Assembly: GCA_965230065.1 (NCBI GenBank)
Contig: OZ245942.1
Span: forward strand, 2,604,001 to 2,668,000
Direction of reading: 5' to 3'
DNA length: 64,000 nt
Source of the DNA: G965230065 sp965230065
GTDB taxonomy: Bacteria > Bacteroidota > Bacteroidia > Cytophagales > Cyclobacteriaceae
The notes below the pieces were generated by a model. That model was not told where the DNA came from. It searched no databases and saw only the letters and a list, made by a program, of their open reading frames with translations. This document shows positions 61,723 through 64,000 of this stretch, piece by piece (the first letter of the stretch is position 1; the number at the start of each line of letters is the position of its first letter). The translations under genes and the position numbers were made by a program.

Positions 61723-63630
61723 ATGAAACATTTACAAAACACGATTTTACTTCTTTTTCTGGCGATTATTTACACCGGCTGTCCTTCATCAGCAGAAAAA
61801 GGCCGGGAAACAAATGCTGCCAATTTCCGCCCAAATATCCTCTGGATTGTGGTAGAAGATATGTCGGACCACTGGGGGTGTTATGGAGAAACCACCATAC
61901 AAACGCCCCATATTGACCAACTGGCGGCAGAAGGTGAACTGTTTGAAAAGGCTTTTGTAACGGCCCCGGTTTGCTCGCCCAGCCGCTCAGCCATGGTTAC
62001 GGGAATGTATCAGACTACCATTGGCGCGCACAACCACCGCAGCCAGAATGTGAAAGGAAAAGCTGGAGGCAATGAAGCGTATTACGATAGTTACCAACTG
62101 CCCGATGAAGTGCCCTTCCTTCCCGAGCTTTTTCAGGAAGCTGGATATTACACGGTGCTGGGAGGAGAGCAAAAGTCGGGAAAAACCGAAGGTGGCTCTC
62201 AAAAACTGGGTAAATCTGATTACAACTTTACCTGGAATTTTGACTGGTATGATGCCAACGACTGGGAAAACCGTCAACCCGGCCAGCCGTTTTTCGCGCA
62301 AATACAGCTTAAGGGAGGGAAAAACAGAAGCGTGCAGGTAGAAAACCCGGTGGATCCTTCAAAAGTAACATTACCGCCTTATTACCCGGATGATGAAGTA
62401 TTGCGCAAAGACTGGGCGGAGTACCTGAATACCATCATCCACCTGGACGGGCAGGTACAGGAAATTATGGCCCGCCTGGAAGCCGAAGGCATTGCCGACA
62501 GTACGGCCGTTTTCCTCTTTACCGACCACGGTATCAGCCACCTGCGGGGCAAGCAGTATTTGTATGAAGAAGGGATGAAAATCCCCCTGATTGTGAAGTG
62601 GCCCGGCGTAACCCAACCTGGTACCCGCCGCAACGATTTGGTAAGCCATATTGATATCGCGGCTACTTCTTTGCACATGGCCGGTATTCCTATCCCCGAA
62701 GTAATGCAGGGACAGGCTTTTTACGGGGAAAATTTCCAGCCTCGCGAGCACGTATTTGCTGCCCGCGACCGTTGCGACGAAACCGTAGACCTGATGCGGG
62801 CCGTACGTACCAATCGTTTTAAATATATTCGCAATTTTTTGCCAAACAAGCCACATGCCCAGCCCAACCAATACAAAGACGGCAAAGAAATCATGCAGCA
62901 CATGCGGGCAATGTATGCAGAAGGTAACCTTAAGCCTGAAACGGCTCAATATTTTGAGCCTACCCGCCCGGCAGAAGAGCTGTATGATTTGGAAAGCGAT
63001 CCTTTTGAAATGAATAACCTGGCAGAAGACCCTGCTTTTCAGGATACTTTGCAGCAAATGCGGGCAACCCTGCTTGCCACAGTAAAAGCCACCCATGATT
63101 TAGGTTTTGTGCCTGAACCCATCGCTGAAGTATTGGGCAAAAAATATGGCAATAAATACTTCATTTTACAGCAACCTGAGTACCAAAACCTCATCAGCGA
63201 ATCTATACAAGCATTGAGGTTAGATGGGCAAAAAGATGTAAAAGACTTACAGGAGAGGCTGAACCATGCAAAAGCCTCCATAAGGTTTTGGGCAGCTTAT
63301 GGCCTGGGCAACCTGGGAAGTGAAGCAGCCGGTGCGGTTCCTTCTTTGAGTACTGCCCTTCAGGATGAATCAGATGCCGTAAAAATTGCAGCTGCCCGGG
63401 CCTTGTGCCTGATGGACCGCACCGAACCGGCCCTGCAAATTATGACAGACAACCTGAACAATGATAACCTGATTGTGGGTTTGTACGCAGCCCTGTTTAT
63501 TGAAGATTTGGGCGAGCCTGTAGCAGGCAAAATATTGCCGTTTATTCAGGAAGCACAGGAAAACCCCTACAATTTCACCCGCAGGGTAGCCGATAGGATG
63601 AATGAAAATTTGAGCGGGCAATCCCAATAG
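61723..63630 (+). CDS. Sulfatase lipoprotein with C-terminal HEAT-like repeats
   Basis: A 635-residue type I sulfatase. Leader with lipobox 'IIYTGC' (C20); 'ILWIVVEDMSDHWGCYG' (D/D metal site), and the formylglycine motif C84-S-P-S-R, 'VFLFTDHGISHLRGKQYLYE' and 'GMKIPLIVKWPGV' follow. After the sulfatase domain (to about 470) come ~150 residues with HEAT-type helices: 'AKASIRFWAAYGLGNLGSEA', 'DESDAVKIAAARALCLMDRT' and 'NDNLIVGLYAALFIEDLGEP'. Such a tail is found in a subset of S1 sulfatases and may mediate protein or substrate binding. It ends module 2 and fits desulfation of the imported or surface-bound glycan. Confidence 0.93.
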   Translation: MKHLQNTILLLFLAIIYTGCPSSAEKGRETNAANFRPNILWIVVEDMSDHWGCYGETTIQTPHIDQLAAEGELFEKAFVTAPVCSPSRSAMVTGMYQTTIGAHNHRSQNVKGKAGGNEAYYDSYQLPDEVPFLPELFQEAGYYTVLGGEQKSGKTEGGSQKLGKSDYNFTWNFDWYDANDWENRQPGQPFFAQIQLKGGKNRSVQVENPVDPSKVTLPPYYPDDEVLRKDWAEYLNTIIHLDGQVQEIMARLEAEGIADSTAVFLFTDHGISHLRGKQYLYEEGMKIPLIVKWPGVTQPGTRRNDLVSHIDIAATSLHMAGIPIPEVMQGQAFYGENFQPREHVFAARDRCDETVDLMRAVRTNRFKYIRNFLPNKPHAQPNQYKDGKEIMQHMRAMYAEGNLKPETAQYFEPTRPAEELYDLESDPFEMNNLAEDPAFQDTLQQMRATLLATVKATHDLGFVPEPIAEVLGKKYGNKYFILQQPEYQNLISESIQALRLDGQKDVKDLQERLNHAKASIRFWAAYGLGNLGSEAAGAVPSLSTALQDESDAVKIAAARALCLMDRTEPALQIMTDNLNNDNLIVGLYAALFIEDLGEPVAGKILPFIQEAQENPYNFTRRVADRMNENLSGQSQ

Positions 63631-63642
63631 TTAATGCACACT

Positions 63643-63687
63643 TGTGTCTGGTACTTACCCGTGATAAGCACAAGAAGTGCCGGACAC
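63643..63687 (+). terminator. Imperfect hairpin after the sulfatase
   Basis: GTGTCTGGTACTT pairs with AAGTGCCGGACAC with two mismatches (G-T type), starting 13 bp after the sulfatase stop codon. No T-run follows. Confidence 0.4.
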
Positions 63688-63803
63688 GTATACCGAAGCC
63701 GTAACACCAAACCTCCATGTCAGTGGAGAATTAAGCCCTTTTTTGGTGTATGCGAACTGGGAAGTCGGGGACGCAGCACTCCGGCAAGACTTTTTGTTTG
63801 TAC

Positions 63804-64000
63804 TTAGACAATTTCTTCCCCTCCTACTACGTCGAGCAAGGCTTTTACTTCTTCTACTTTGTAGGGATCTCCAAGTTTTTCAAAAGAAACGATTAAATTT
63901 CGAAGTACCCGCCGGATAATGTCAGGACTTTCACAGGGCTGATAAAACATTTCTGTAGGCGCAAGTTTTAGTTGTGCAATGTAATTATCGATATCAGATT
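63804..64000 (-). CDS. C-terminus of a SirB1/transglutaminase-like protein (runs off the window)
   Basis: The minus strand is open from the window edge to a TAA at 63804-63806, about 65 codons. It reads 'APTEMFYQPCESPDIIRRVL' 'RNLIVSFEKLGDPYKVEEVK' 'ALLDVVGGEEIV'. The 'I..R.L.NL...F..LGD..K..E' pattern fits the end of transglutaminase-core-2/SirB1 proteins, which finish with TPR-like helices. The rest of the gene is outside the window, so the identity is tentative. It converges with the sulfatase gene. Confidence 0.6.
   Translation of the reverse strand, partial: SDIDNYIAQLKLAPTEMFYQPCESPDIIRRVLRNLIVSFEKLGDPYKVEEVKALLDVVGGEEIV

Noticed and set aside
63677..63919. Plus-strand frame of 80 codons with a leucine/arginine-rich end
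   Set aside because: It covers the minus-strand C-terminus of a SirB1-like gene and resembles no protein; a shadow.

Overview
The window comes from a chromosome of a Bacteroidota bacterium, most likely an aquatic or marine member of the Cytophagales (inference). The signs are several SusC/SusD glycan-uptake pairs, two ECF-sigma/FecR anti-sigma pairs, lipoprotein sulfatases, a tmRNA with the Bacteroidota-style tag GESNYAMAA, and many short hairpin repeats between genes.

Layout. (1) 1-3.25 kb: the end of a polysaccharide utilisation locus, with a SusD-like C-terminus cut by the window edge, decayed metallophosphoesterase and glycosidase-like fragments, and an intact sulfatase. (2) 3.7-16.0 kb: an AT-richer genomic island bounded by two ~148-bp direct repeats (about 95% identical by eye). 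Each repeat contains the last 14 bases of the tmRNA gene plus its downstream terminator region; the intact ssrA lies at the right edge. Inside are a PIN toxin/antitoxin pair, a truncated RecG-like ATP-binding protein, fragments of DUF1016 (YhcG-type) and Fic genes, and a six-gene minus-strand defence operon: vsr, C5-cytosine methyltransferase, MORC-type GHKL ATPase, Z1-domain ATPase, PD-(D/E)XK protein and AIPR protein. All neighbours overlap except methyltransferase to ATPase. The Z1 gene is broken by a frameshift exactly at a run of ten G; nine G would restore a protein of about 932 residues, so this looks like a phase-variable switch (or a homopolymer sequencing error). No integrase is visible. 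(3) 16.5-41.4 kb: housekeeping and envelope genes: moaC/moeA, folD, lepA, a ModF-like ABC protein, a FrnE-like DsbA protein, PH/DUF3784 membrane proteins, PspA, a YbjN-like protein, an XRE/S24-like regulator with a candidate operator, ung, apaG, a methyltransferase, GDPD, an acetate-type symporter with its DUF4212 partner, Usp, a large FAD/Fe-S oxidase, a DUF29 protein and a FadR-type regulator. (4) 41.5-63.6 kb: two tandem glycan modules, each built as ECF sigma, FecR, STN-containing SusC, SusD. The first continues with a GntP permease, a mannonate-dehydratase-like protein and an amidohydrolase; the second with an alpha/alpha-barrel glycan enzyme and a sulfatase with C-terminal HEAT-like repeats. 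Together with the FadR-type regulator just upstream this suggests use of a sulfated, uronic-acid-containing polysaccharide (inference). (5) The window ends in the C-terminus of a SirB1/transglutaminase-like gene on the minus strand.

The most interesting part is the ssrA-associated island with its MORC-Z1-AIPR-type restriction module carrying a poly-G contingency tract in the Z1 ATPase. The gene set itself resembles an architecture already described by comparative genomics; the phase-switch, the Vsr partner and the repeat-bounded tmRNA location are what deserve a second look.
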